Shown: positions 7,969-17,075 of the stretch, in pieces | Numbering within the stretch: position 1 is the stretch's first letter | How the letters are laid out: each line of letters opens with the position of its first letter | IMG/VR virus record: IMGVR_UViG_3300031873_001025 | Coordinates: 1 to 30,038 of that record | Direction: 5' to 3' (one strand) | Length of the DNA stretch: 30,038 nucleotides | Origin: a virus | Program-made: the position numbers and the translations under genes | Notes under the pieces: generated by a model | Told to the model about the DNA's origin: nothing | What the model saw: only the letters and a program-made list of their open reading frames with translations | Databases searched by the model: none

Positions 7969-9574
7969 AGCGTCACTGATCTCTCTTCCCGGGTCTGAAT
8001 ATGCTACCAGACTATTAAGGGTTGACGGTAAACCCACTGACTTTGATAACTATCCCATGTTCCGTGCCATTTATGATGGCAACTATCCGCATCTTCTTCT
8101 CAAGACAAGTCGGCAGGTAGGCAAATCAACAACGATTGCAAACAACTCAATCGTTGAATCAGTCGTCTATCCCTTCTTTCATACTGTCTTCGTTTCCCCT
8201 TCTTCTGAACAAACAAGAAGATTCTCTTCCCTTAAATTGGGACCAACCATTCAGTACTCTCCATTGGTTAAGCGCTACTTCCTTGGAGGAGAAGCCAACC
8301 GCGTCTTCCTGCGTACTCTTTCCAACGGTTCCGTCATCGCCCTCTCTTATGCAGAAGACGATCCCGACCGAATTCGTGGATTGACCGCCGACCGCTACTG
8401 CTTAGATGAAATTCAAGACATTGTTCTTGAAGACGTTGAACCAGTCGTTGCTGAATGTGCTCGTAACTCAGAGTTTCAATATTCCACTCAGTGCGGTACT
8501 CCGAAAACCAATGAAAATGCGATTGAGTCTCGTTGGCAAGCGTCCACACAAACAGAGTGGACAATAAAATGCGAAAGTTGCAATACCTACAACGCGATTC
8601 GTTCAGAGAAGTCCTTCTCTCCCGCTGGACCCATATGCCTTAAATGCAGCGGGCTAATAAACCCTCGTACGGGCTTCTGGCTCGACTTCAATCCAGGAGC
8701 CAAAGTAAAAGGGTTTCATATTTCGCGGGCGATCATGCCCAAGAACATCCCTGCCTGCTGGAACGAAGGAACACCAGAGTATGAACGGGCAATAAAGCTT
8801 TGGACAGATGTGTTTGATTGTTTAGATGGTCCAAACCCATACCCCCTTCACAAGTTCCGCAATGAGATCATCGGTGTCTCTGACAGCGTAGGAAGAAGAA
8901 TTATTACTATTGAACAACTCCGTGCTCTCTGCACTGGAAGTAAGATATCTGAAGTTCCTAGCAACATCATTAACATGGAAGGCGTTGGGCATATCGGTGC
9001 AGGGATAGACTGGTCGGGTGGAGGAAAGAAAGGTGTGTCAAGAACAGTATTGATAATTGTTGGTTTAGTTGCAGGGCCAAAAGTAAAAATTCTCTATTAT
9101 GAGATCTTTCCAGGAACCAACCCCCTTATTGAATCCGAGAGAATTGCGAAAGTACTGAACCAATACCAGTTAGCTAAAGTCATTGCCTGTGATGCCGGGG
9201 AAGGAAATATGCAGGCAGACGTTCTACGGAGAACCGTGCATCAAGGAGCAGAGAAGATCGTTAAGATGCGCTACGTCACGTCAGATTTTTATGCTAGATG
9301 GAAAAAAGACGAAAGGTGTTATCACATAAACCGCACTCGTTCCATTGATTCTGTGATGACTTCCCTTAATCGAGGCGATTGGATCTTTCCAGCAGACGAT
9401 CCAAACACGGAAATCATTTTTAAGGATATTCTTTCAGAGTATGAAGACGTCACCTCGGAAGGGCGGAAGATTTGGGACCATGCTCCCGCCCAACCGGATG
9501 ACTGCTTACATGCAATGAATTATGCTAGAATGGCTCTTCAGATCGCCAGCGGAGTCTTGGATCTAACGAGCTAA
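7949..9574 (+). CDS. terL: Terminase large subunit (ATPase-nuclease) with zinc ribbon
   Basis: This is the DNA-packaging motor. The ATPase domain shows Walker A SRQVGKST (residues 54-61) and Walker B ending in Asp153-Glu154 (RYCLDEIQDI). A zinc ribbon, CESC...CLKC (Cys208, 211, 230, 233), sits between the ATPase and nuclease domains. The nuclease is RNase H-like, with Asp354 (GIDWSGGG), Asp415 (IACDAGEGN) and an Asp pair near 517-518 (QPDDCLHAMNYA). With 541 residues it is a normal full-length enzyme. ATG 7949 is chosen; a GTG at 7919 in the same frame has no Shine-Dalgarno, but ATG 7949 has only a distant GGAA, so the start is uncertain. The stop overlaps the convergent exonuclease gene by 12 bases. 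The portal-like gene is about 15 kb away, which is unusual. Confidence 0.93.
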   Translation: MPPSPDEASLISLPGSEYATRLLRVDGKPTDFDNYPMFRAIYDGNYPHLLLKTSRQVGKSTTIANNSIVESVVYPFFHTVFVSPSSEQTRRFSSLKLGPTIQYSPLVKRYFLGGEANRVFLRTLSNGSVIALSYAEDDPDRIRGLTADRYCLDEIQDIVLEDVEPVVAECARNSEFQYSTQCGTPKTNENAIESRWQASTQTEWTIKCESCNTYNAIRSEKSFSPAGPICLKCSGLINPRTGFWLDFNPGAKVKGFHISRAIMPKNIPACWNEGTPEYERAIKLWTDVFDCLDGPNPYPLHKFRNEIIGVSDSVGRRIITIEQLRALCTGSKISEVPSNIINMEGVGHIGAGIDWSGGGKKGVSRTVLIIVGLVAGPKVKILYYEIFPGTNPLIESERIAKVLNQYQLAKVIACDAGEGNMQADVLRRTVHQGAEKIVKMRYVTSDFYARWKKDERCYHINRTRSIDSVMTSLNRGDWIFPADDPNTEIIFKDILSEYEDVTSEGRKIWDHAPAQPDDCLHAMNYARMALQIASGVLDLTS

Positions 9575-10192
9575 GATTTCAGCCACCTTCTCCAAAGAAG
9601 AACCATTGGAGAGCTCTTTTCTGATCTCTTCGTACTTCCGCAGTTTCTCCAGGTATACACGGTAAACCCACTGAGCCCGCTTCACGTCGGCCATGGCCCT
9701 GTGCTCTGGGAGATCTGGACCCCCAAGGGCACGGTAGACGTCAGGAAGGCTTGCTGTGGAGTACCCTTGAGGAGTCTTAACGTCCAGTGCCATCATGGTG
9801 TAAATGGAGAAGGTCATTACATCAAACTGGCGTCTGCTCCAAGAAGGCTTGATCTTGTGTCGTAGCATCTCACACGCTACGAAATGAGAGTCAAAAGCAA
9901 TGATGTTCTGCCCAGCAAGGGTTTTCTTGCTGAGTAGTTTTCGTATGTTCTCCCAGAACTTTTCATCTCCTTCCGGTGAGCCTTCCCACTCCTCCTCGGT
10001 ATACCCGTTGATCTCCAATGCTTTCGGCTCCGCAAGAAGCCGATCGCGAAGATCAAGCGCAATCTTGGACTCGTAGGACTCTTTGATATTGAGATCGTGA
10101 TCAGTGACCTCGATCGCAATCTCAATCACCCTGTGTTTCTCTGGGGACAGCCCGGTTGTTTCAACGTCGATCCACGCAAGTTGTTCGTCCAT
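9563..10192 (-). CDS. DEDDh 3'-5' exonuclease (DnaQ/oligoribonuclease-like)
   Basis: The 209-residue protein carries all three exonuclease motifs: Asp9 and Glu11 (WIDVETTGL), Asp101 (IIAFDSHFV), and His164 with Asp169 (EHRAMADVKRA). The His makes it a DEDDh enzyme, the class of the DnaQ proofreading subunit, RNase T and oligoribonuclease. It would remove 3' nucleotides using two metal ions, either for proofreading or for recycling DNA or RNA fragments. ATG 10192 is preferred over a further upstream in-frame start because AAAGGAG lies nine bases before it and motif I follows immediately. A promoter-like TTTACA-N17-TAGATT lies just upstream. The last 12 bases overlap the 3' end of the convergent terminase gene, so no terminator separates them. 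Confidence 0.9.
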   Translation of the reverse strand: MDEQLAWIDVETTGLSPEKHRVIEIAIEVTDHDLNIKESYESKIALDLRDRLLAEPKALEINGYTEEEWEGSPEGDEKFWENIRKLLSKKTLAGQNIIAFDSHFVACEMLRHKIKPSWSRRQFDVMTFSIYTMMALDVKTPQGYSTASLPDVYRALGGPDLPEHRAMADVKRAQWVYRVYLEKLRKYEEIRKELSNGSSLEKVAEILAR

Positions 10193-10220
10193 GTGAGAGG
10201 ACTCCTTTCTAGGAGCCCTT

Positions 10221-10249
10221 AATCTACTTCGCATTTTTCCTCGTGTAAA
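10221..10249 (-). promoter_or_regulatory. Candidate sigma-70-type promoter for the exonuclease gene
   Basis: On the - strand, TTTACA (10249-10244) is followed after 17 bases by TAGATT (10226-10221). Transcription would start near 10214, leaving about 22 bases before the exonuclease ATG, including its AAAGGAG site. The -35 matches 5 of 6 consensus positions and the -10 matches 4 of 6. TTTACA recurs in three other gaps. The site lies within the possible 24-aa ORF. Confidence 0.38.
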
Positions 10250-10298
10250 GAAACGCAAAGAGCGCCCGCTTTACCCCTGCACGTTTTCCCATTTCCAT
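10224..10298 (-). CDS. Possible 24-aa basic microprotein
   Basis: A short frame starts at an ATG that shares bases with the polymerase stop codon (TGATG). It is preceded by GGAGGAG four bases before the ATG, the strongest Shine-Dalgarno match in this block. It encodes MEMGKRAGVKR, then ALFAFLYTRKNAK, a very basic peptide with a short hydrophobic centre, and ends in TAG. Nothing else explains such a strong ribosome site at the 3' end of the polymerase gene. It may be a real microprotein, or translation may simply continue toward the exonuclease gene. There is no homology evidence. Confidence 0.33.
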   Translation of the reverse strand: MEMGKRAGVKRALFAFLYTRKNAK

Positions 10299-13200
10299 CA
10301 ATCTCCTCCAATGAGAACTGCGTTTCGAAGATCTTCGTACATCTCTTCTTCCGTGTACCCAGCAAGATCTCCAAAAGTTACTTCATCTTTTATTCCTTTA
10401 AGGTAGGTGTCAATCGGAAGAAGATCCCCGTAGGACACCCCCATTTCTTTATCCCATCTGTACGGTGCTTGAAGCCAAGGGTGTTTCTCCGCAGTCTTCT
10501 GAGTTCCGTACTTATCGATGAGTTCAGAGAACTGGTTGGTGTATTTCTTCGGAATCATTCCACCAATGCTGTCGTGAACAGTAAGTAAGAGTTTTCCTCC
10601 GAAATCATATCGGATGATAGGATCAATAGCAACCAAGGTATCAAGAACGATATCTGAGTTTTCACCTTGAATCTCGAAATTGACCACCCTTCTTTCCGCC
10701 TGTGCGCGAAGTTTCTTAGGAGCATTTCGAATAAGAAAACGTCGCCGTCGTCCATGGTAGGTTTCAACCAAACCAAACGTGTTCAGTTCCCATTTGATCT
10801 GTTCGATGAAGAATGGAATTGCGGGAAAAAGTTCAAAAAGAAGTTGAATGATTGTCTTCGCAAGGCCCTCATCGATCCCCGCAATCTCCGCAATCTTTCT
10901 ATAGCCTGCTCCGTAGAGAATTCCAAAGACGACCCTCTTCACATTATCGCGAAGTTTCTTTAAACGTTCGCAATACTTCTTGTCTTCTAGAAGATCCTCT
11001 TTCCCAGCAACGAAATCTTCATATGTCCAACCATGCTCGTCGTCAATCCCTGCTTTTTCAAGGGCGTGTCTCCGGGCGTCTCCAGTAAGTTCTCCTGCAA
11101 CTGCTACAGGGTTAAGTACTTTTGATGCAAAGAACGAGTGCATGTCTCGTCCTTCTCGAAGAGCCTGGTTAAGAATATCGTCTTCAGCATACGATCCAAA
11201 GATGGTAACTTCTGCGCCCTTAGCGTCGATATTGAAGAAACAGTTACTGTCATCGTCAGGAATAAAAAGTCTCTTACACTTCACGCCCTTACGCTGTTCA
11301 GGAGTAAGAAGTAACGCTCGCGGATCGTTATCTGGAATCGTTCCCATCTCTCCCTTCGGAACATTCTGCATGTTCATATTCGAAGAAGAAAGACGTCCAG
11401 TACCCGTACCGTTTTGATTGTACGAGGTATGAAGAAAACCATCAAGTAAACTAAGATCCCTTACGTTTGTAAGGAAGGTATCTTTTGCTTTGATAGCTTT
11501 CTTATAGGTAAGAATCAAATTAGAGAATGGGCATTTGTACTTCGATACGTATGCCTTCAGTGTTGCTTCATTTGTTTGTGCTGCGCCAAGTTTCGTATAA
11601 CTAACGGGCTTATACATTAGCCTGCCGTTAGCATACGTAACTTTACTTTTTAAAAGAGGATCACTAAGTATCGTTTCAATAGCTTCTTGATTTGGGTGAA
11701 CAAACCCGATACCCGTATTGAAAAGATATCTTCCAAGTTGTGCTCCACTTCCTATCTTGAAGCGATCACCAGCCAACTTATAGATTTCCTCTTCTGTTTC
11801 AGCAACGACTCGTTCCAATTTAACCATCGAGTCGTTGAGGTATTCTTGATTAACTTTTACTCCGAAATATTCCATTCGGCCTAAAGCAATCAAGCGAGGG
11901 ACATACCCATTTTTAACAAGATTCTGTAAAGGAGAGGTCTCCTTATACCGAATCTTTATTTCTTTTTTATGAATACCGTCTTGATAGGTATTATCTCGGG
12001 AGACCGTATCTCGATCGGTAAATAACCGGAAGTCTTCTTTATGCATCCGAAGAGACTGGTTGATCGTAAGCTGTCGAGTTACATCTGCGTCTACCGCAGC
12101 ATAAAAAAGTAGATCCTTTAAAGGAATTTTCTTAAATCCCTCGTCTACTTCTACTTTCTTTTTCTTACTCTTTTGTGTAAACTCTCCAGCTTTCTTCGCC
12201 GCTAAAAGAAGTTTTGCATCTTTGATCTTTTCTTGACCCTGCTCTTCCCCTTCCCACTCCTTTATTTTCTTTTCTAGAGTTGTCGCCTTGAACTTCGGTT
12301 GAAGCATCAACCGTTCTAGGGCCTCAGCAATGGGTTTCGGAAGAGAAAGTTCTTTGTCCGCTTTTCCAGTCTTAATACTTTTTCTCTGATCTTCTCCTTC
12401 TGTTTTCTCAAGTATTTCGTGAAGTTTATCTTCATATCCTGAATACTCAGGAAGATATTGTCTCACCAAATACTTCAGATTATATTGCCCTTTTTTATCC
12501 TCTTCTAGGGCATGTTCTCCGTGGTAAGTATCCCAACGGATATTGTTTATTTTTCCGCCTTGTTTCCAGACAACCTTACAGTCGTATTTTAAGTTGTGAC
12601 CGACCTTTGGTTTAGACCCCTCAAGGAGTCGCTGGACCTCTTTCCAGGCTTCCGCTGGATCATAGGCAGTGTTCTCCTCGTGCCAAAGAGGGATGGCGCA
12701 CGCCATCCCCGTGCCCCAGGCAAAGGACACGTTCAGAACTTGAAGACCGTCTCGATGGGGGTGAAGGGTGTTAGTTTCTGTATCAAAAGCAATGAGCCAG
12801 TTAGTAGGATCATTTTTCCCTTCAGTATACGCTTCGATCTTATTTATAAGCGCTTTTACTTCATCTAACGTTTTAGGATAGATGTACCCTTTCTCAAGCT
12901 CTTCTCTAGAAAGGATATTGATTTTCGAGGATATGACGAGGGAGAACGCCCGAAGAATATCAGCTTTGACAGAAGAATATTTCCCCACTGCGGCGGCAAT
13001 GGCTTTGAGAGACATTGTTGCAACCACAGTAATTGGAATGTTTCCAAACTGAATTTCAAAGACTCTGCCCGCAGCATCCTCTGCTTTAGCAACAGAAAGC
13101 CCCAGGGCTCGAAGCCCTGTTAGCCCGTGAGCAACGATAACTAATCGTTCAACCTTACCCGCTGCAATCCGGGCTTGGTGTATCACAGAAAGTTCAGAAG

Positions 13201-13603
13201 ATAGAGGAGTCTGACAACACTGGATAATCTTTTTAGTTGGATTGTCTATGGCGCACTTTACACCGTAAACATACCTAGTTTTTATCCATTTGAAGTCGCT
13301 ATTTTCACTAATAGCTTCTTCTACGGCATTCTTAACAACTCTTCCTGCATCATCTGAAAATGTGAAATGTTTAGTGAAATCGCGAAAATCCCCAGAGATA
13401 CGGTGCTTTGATGGCACCTCCGGAACGTCCCCAACAAAGAGGACGTCCGGAGCTACATGTCCTTCACCTCGGGGAAAATAGTGATAGCCCTTCAAAGCAG
13501 GACATTCTTCGCACGCCGGTCCTTCTTTGAAAAAATACTCGGGGCTTTCACAGACTTTACAAGAAAACGGTTCCGGAGGTTCAGGGAGCGAGATTCCAGG
13601 CAT
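10298..13603 (-). CDS. Family A DNA polymerase, SPO1-type, with UDG-like N-terminal domain
   Basis: This is the likely replicative polymerase (1101 residues). Residues 25-215 resemble family 4 uracil-DNA glycosylases, the family historically linked to SPO1 DNA polymerase. Fe-S type cysteines are Cys31/Cys34 and Cys117 with Cys129 or Cys130, plus an extra Cys15/Cys18 pair. The proofreading domain has Asp274/Glu276 (FDTETN), Asp341 (GHNLKYD) and Tyr501/Asp505 (YAAVDAD), with a charged, Lys/Glu-rich insert of roughly 120 residues (about 370-490) between the last two. Polymerase motifs are TGTGRLSS (733-740), motif A Asp793 (NIDAKGAEV), motif B Lys889, Phe893 and Tyr897 (KRVVFGILYG) and motif C His1010-Asp1011 (LTVHDS). 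No 5'-3' exonuclease domain is present. Two bases separate the start from the primase stop; GGAA precedes it at a short distance. Confidence 0.95.
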   Translation of the reverse strand: MPGISLPEPPEPFSCKVCESPEYFFKEGPACEECPALKGYHYFPRGEGHVAPDVLFVGDVPEVPSKHRISGDFRDFTKHFTFSDDAGRVVKNAVEEAISENSDFKWIKTRYVYGVKCAIDNPTKKIIQCCQTPLSSELSVIHQARIAAGKVERLVIVAHGLTGLRALGLSVAKAEDAAGRVFEIQFGNIPITVVATMSLKAIAAAVGKYSSVKADILRAFSLVISSKINILSREELEKGYIYPKTLDEVKALINKIEAYTEGKNDPTNWLIAFDTETNTLHPHRDGLQVLNVSFAWGTGMACAIPLWHEENTAYDPAEAWKEVQRLLEGSKPKVGHNLKYDCKVVWKQGGKINNIRWDTYHGEHALEEDKKGQYNLKYLVRQYLPEYSGYEDKLHEILEKTEGEDQRKSIKTGKADKELSLPKPIAEALERLMLQPKFKATTLEKKIKEWEGEEQGQEKIKDAKLLLAAKKAGEFTQKSKKKKVEVDEGFKKIPLKDLLFYAAVDADVTRQLTINQSLRMHKEDFRLFTDRDTVSRDNTYQDGIHKKEIKIRYKETSPLQNLVKNGYVPRLIALGRMEYFGVKVNQEYLNDSMVKLERVVAETEEEIYKLAGDRFKIGSGAQLGRYLFNTGIGFVHPNQEAIETILSDPLLKSKVTYANGRLMYKPVSYTKLGAAQTNEATLKAYVSKYKCPFSNLILTYKKAIKAKDTFLTNVRDLSLLDGFLHTSYNQNGTGTGRLSSSNMNMQNVPKGEMGTIPDNDPRALLLTPEQRKGVKCKRLFIPDDDSNCFFNIDAKGAEVTIFGSYAEDDILNQALREGRDMHSFFASKVLNPVAVAGELTGDARRHALEKAGIDDEHGWTYEDFVAGKEDLLEDKKYCERLKKLRDNVKRVVFGILYGAGYRKIAEIAGIDEGLAKTIIQLLFELFPAIPFFIEQIKWELNTFGLVETYHGRRRRFLIRNAPKKLRAQAERRVVNFEIQGENSDIVLDTLVAIDPIIRYDFGGKLLLTVHDSIGGMIPKKYTNQFSELIDKYGTQKTAEKHPWLQAPYRWDKEMGVSYGDLLPIDTYLKGIKDEVTFGDLAGYTEEEMYEDLRNAVLIGGD

Positions 13604-13605
13604 CT

Positions 13606-16600
13606 CTATTCCAAATTTCCTGAACCAGTATTCGTGCCTACCCGTCTTGGGAGAGTGATCACGTTGCTTAGATTCATTTCTGGTTTCCTTTCAGTGACCC
13701 TCTTACTGCGGATCTCTTTGATTAAATCATCAAGATTAACCACAGAAATCAGATCAGGTCTGAATTGTTCTCCTCTCTGCTGAAGAAACTCCTTAACTCC
13801 TGCGCTTTCGTATTCTTCAGTTCGGAGAGATCTATTGCTTTGATCAAACGTGTGTTTTAAATTCCTATGGTCCATTGTCTTGTATTCAGGCCAGTAATCC
13901 AAAAGACCTCCTTTGGCTTGTACCCGAATCCAATTTACAACTGCTAAGTTCTTATCAGGAATGAAGAAAATTCCACAACGAGAACTATTAATCTCGGCCG
14001 CTTCTTTGGGATCTGCAAGAAGTTCAATAATAGCAGCAACTGCTCTTCCGATATCTCCCATTCGGATTCCAGGTGTATAAAAAAGACGATCAAAGAGTAC
14101 TGAAGACGCAGTATCGGCCGCAATTGCTTGAATCTTCATTTTCCTTGTTTCACAGACACGAACAATCAAACTCTTCCAATCCTGATCGAGAAAAGACATA
14201 ACAGAACACGCTTGGAGCATGTTATCGATGTATCGAGTAGGAACTTTAAAAGGAATGATGTCCGTAGTGTTGATCGCTTTATCTAGTTTATCGTACTCAG
14301 CACGAAGTTGAGGAATAAACTTATAGAAGCCGATAGACATCAACCGACGAATGTTTCTGAGTTCTTCCAAGGAGATCATTGAAAATACTCCTTGTTCAGG
14401 GGACCGCCGACTCTCATCTTTCCGCATCTCAATATCAAATCGTCGGCTGTCATCCTGTGCTTGCCGAGCTCTAAGAATGGAAGAAATGAATACGTTCATA
14501 TTTAAACGATAAACAATACTTCCATCCCCGGTATTGGTCCCTCGCCCTATCCGAACTCCTTTTTCTCCGACTAACCCTCGCATCATCTCAGAGATGTTGG
14601 TAACTTCTCGTCCTTTTTGTGTAGTAATATCGCCACTATCCTCAAACTCATCCATCGCAGCACTAATTGAAGATCCATCGTGGTGCTGATAAAAAGATGC
14701 CGCCGAATAATTGGTTGTTCCCTCACAAGCTTCAAGTATCTGAAGTTTAGGAACATGCAATCCTGCGGCCCAACTTAAAAGCGTGCTCTTTCCAGAGTGC
14801 TGATCACCGTTAATTGCAAAGATAGCTTTTACGGGAAAAGCGCATGAAACTGTTGAAGCAAATAGATGATACGCATAGACAATAGGATCAGTATCTTGAT
14901 GCGCAAACGTCCAATTCTTATCAATAAGTTCAATGACCTTTGTTATTGCAGCAAAGACATCTTCTTTAGTTATTGAGTTTCCTTGAATAAGGTCATTTAC
15001 ATCATTTATTTCTACAGACCAAGGATCTGCGCGAGTACGAAAAAGATGTGGTCCATCTGCTGGCCCTGGAAGTTCTTCCCAATGAAGCCCCTTTGTTCCT
15101 GGAATAAACCACCCTTTATAAACACGTAGACCATTAACAAGGTAAACAGCCTGTTCGCCTGGTCTTGCTGGATCTTCTAGAAGCATTGCCCCTTGTCCGT
15201 ATTCCATACAATCTTTCCTCTCTCTAAGACCCATGATCATGTCCTGGACGCCCAATTTAAGATAGAAGTAAATATCTTTTATGAGAGTTTTTTCTGGAGT
15301 AAGACACGGAACACCATCAGGAGAAGTCTCTAAAAAAGCAGGAATTCCAATGAAGTTTTTTACGTAGTTGTAAATATTACCGTGTACAGACGCCAATGCA
15401 ACTCCAATGGCTTCACCGTCATGCATCGGGAGAACTATTCGTTGTTTAGTAGTACGATGGTACGTTGTTACCATCTGCCCTTTGGCACTAGTCTCTTTGC
15501 AAATGGGGTACAACTCATACTTGAGTCTTTCCGTTATTCTTAAACGAAAAGCTTCTTCTGTGTCATGAGCTTGGACAATTTGCTGTCGAAGAGGACCAGG
15601 AGAGATGTTGAAAAGTTGAGCAACTCGTTCAATAAAGGCGCTCTGTACAGCAGGATGAGCTACGCACTGTCCATACCGTCCAGCAATCTCTGTGATACTG
15701 CGTACGTCATCGGCGCTGACTCTACGGGAACGAATTTCATCATTGATGCGATCTAGCGACCAATCAATAGCCGTCTGATACTTTGCTCTTATGTCAGACA
15801 TCGCTAGTTGATAAAACTTGTCAAACCCCAATGCGTGAACCGCATCATCTGGGTCTTTTGCCGTAGGAGCCTCACTGCTTATGTCCGTCCAACGAGAGAA
15901 AACAAAAGCATCAACGGCAATAGCTGACGTGAGTCTTGATCTGGTCCATTCGTTGCCTTTTCCTAATTCAGCAGAAGGTTCATCTGAGATCAGATAAATC
16001 TTTTTTATCCCTGCATCAATGAGTTGATCGGTTTCATTGGCAGTTCCACATGAAGCAATAACCAACGCATTCGCTTTTCCTGCTTTTTTCATTCCTTCCA
16101 TGATTGAAAGAGCATCGAACTCGCCCTCAACCATAAATACGGGAAGAGCTTGTGCACTTTTCTCTGAAAACCCAGAAAAACTAGAAGAGTACAAACCAAA
16201 GAAACCGGTAGGATCTCCATCCTCAAAACCGGGAAGAATCTTTAATCCCTCTGCCTTATCGACGTTGTGTTTTCGAAGTCTGATTCGTCCAGGAGCAGTA
16301 AAAGAGTAACCGGTTATAAATACAACGCTATTCATCCAAGAACCGTCTACGTCTTTTAACATCGCGTCGATACGTTCTACTACTTTTTCTCGAAAAGTTT
16401 TCTCCATTAGTGGTTGATTCAGTTGTTGTCTTCTAACAACATCCTGATTAAACCACTCCTCTATCAACTTAGTTTGTATGTGCCCTGGAGGAAGAAGACC
16501 GTAGGGCATTTGGTATGCGAGTTCTTTACTAAGTCTTCGTGTTCCAAAAAGCCAATCGAGGACCGGTTGTGCTGCCTCAATTATTGCTGTAGTTATCCCT

Positions 16601-17058
16601 TCAAACGATCCTTCACCGCTAATCAGATACTGAAGGTATTGATTATCGATCGTACCCATTATCTGCGTAGCAGTTGAGTGGATGTCGCGATCGACTAGCT
16701 CGTTTGTTACAGTATCCGAAAAGAGTTTAACTGTAGGATACTGACGAAGCCGTTCAATCGTTTCTTTAAAAGACCAACCTTGTGCGTCTTTAAAAAACTG
16801 GAGAAAGGATCTAGTGTGGTAGTGACAACCGTAACAATAAATAAACCCCTCAATGAAATCAATATCCATTGAAGGATCGGCGTCCCCGTGTATCGGACAA
16901 GGAAAACGAAGAATATTTTGTGATCGTCTGTTTATCTGTCGTTCAGGCCAGACTCCTTCTAGCAGAGTCTTTCCTGAAACGATCCCGAGTGACCGAATGA
17001 TATCACTCGAAGAGCGAGGGCCAGGAGACCCTGCTAGTGTTTTCTTTTTCTTTGCCAT
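13606..17058 (-). CDS. DNA primase fused to P-loop NTPase (primase-helicase)
   Basis: The very long protein (1150 residues) joins a DnaG-like primase to an ATPase. The zinc-binding domain has Cys54, His57, Cys75 and Cys78 (CPIH...CYGC). The TOPRIM region has Glu311 (MVEGEFDAL) and Asp359 (LISDEP), then KDPDD (401-405). Here the usual DxD reads D-E-P, so the second aspartate is missing from its normal place. After a middle region without recognised motifs comes a Walker A, GDQHSGKST (751-759), and a Walker B-like AAMDEFED around 801, followed by arginine-rich sequence (RRFDIEMRKDESRR) that could hold the arginine finger. The C-terminal part resembles phage or plasmid primase-helicases more than hexameric DnaB. 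ATG 17058 is chosen over TTG 17073, because GGAAGG sits four bases ahead of it. It lies between the nuclease and the polymerase in one unit. Confidence 0.9.
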   Translation of the reverse strand: MAKKKKTLAGSPGPRSSSDIIRSLGIVSGKTLLEGVWPERQINRRSQNILRFPCPIHGDADPSMDIDFIEGFIYCYGCHYHTRSFLQFFKDAQGWSFKETIERLRQYPTVKLFSDTVTNELVDRDIHSTATQIMGTIDNQYLQYLISGEGSFEGITTAIIEAAQPVLDWLFGTRRLSKELAYQMPYGLLPPGHIQTKLIEEWFNQDVVRRQQLNQPLMEKTFREKVVERIDAMLKDVDGSWMNSVVFITGYSFTAPGRIRLRKHNVDKAEGLKILPGFEDGDPTGFFGLYSSSFSGFSEKSAQALPVFMVEGEFDALSIMEGMKKAGKANALVIASCGTANETDQLIDAGIKKIYLISDEPSAELGKGNEWTRSRLTSAIAVDAFVFSRWTDISSEAPTAKDPDDAVHALGFDKFYQLAMSDIRAKYQTAIDWSLDRINDEIRSRRVSADDVRSITEIAGRYGQCVAHPAVQSAFIERVAQLFNISPGPLRQQIVQAHDTEEAFRLRITERLKYELYPICKETSAKGQMVTTYHRTTKQRIVLPMHDGEAIGVALASVHGNIYNYVKNFIGIPAFLETSPDGVPCLTPEKTLIKDIYFYLKLGVQDMIMGLRERKDCMEYGQGAMLLEDPARPGEQAVYLVNGLRVYKGWFIPGTKGLHWEELPGPADGPHLFRTRADPWSVEINDVNDLIQGNSITKEDVFAAITKVIELIDKNWTFAHQDTDPIVYAYHLFASTVSCAFPVKAIFAINGDQHSGKSTLLSWAAGLHVPKLQILEACEGTTNYSAASFYQHHDGSSISAAMDEFEDSGDITTQKGREVTNISEMMRGLVGEKGVRIGRGTNTGDGSIVYRLNMNVFISSILRARQAQDDSRRFDIEMRKDESRRSPEQGVFSMISLEELRNIRRLMSIGFYKFIPQLRAEYDKLDKAINTTDIIPFKVPTRYIDNMLQACSVMSFLDQDWKSLIVRVCETRKMKIQAIAADTASSVLFDRLFYTPGIRMGDIGRAVAAIIELLADPKEAAEINSSRCGIFFIPDKNLAVVNWIRVQAKGGLLDYWPEYKTMDHRNLKHTFDQSNRSLRTEEYESAGVKEFLQQRGEQFRPDLISVVNLDDLIKEIRSKRVTERKPEMNLSNVITLPRRVGTNTGSGNLE

Positions 17059-17075
17059 GCGCCCTTCCGACAAAT

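Noticed and set aside
10193-10258. Longer N-terminus of the exonuclease (231 residues)
   Set aside because: The extra residues are basic and without motif, the start lacks a ribosome site, and AAAGGAG is positioned for the ATG at 10192.
12690-12709. 20-base palindrome (9-bp arms, 2-base spacer) inside the DNA polymerase gene
   Set aside because: About one such repeat is expected by chance in 30 kb when short spacers are allowed, and the codons for GMACAIP explain it.
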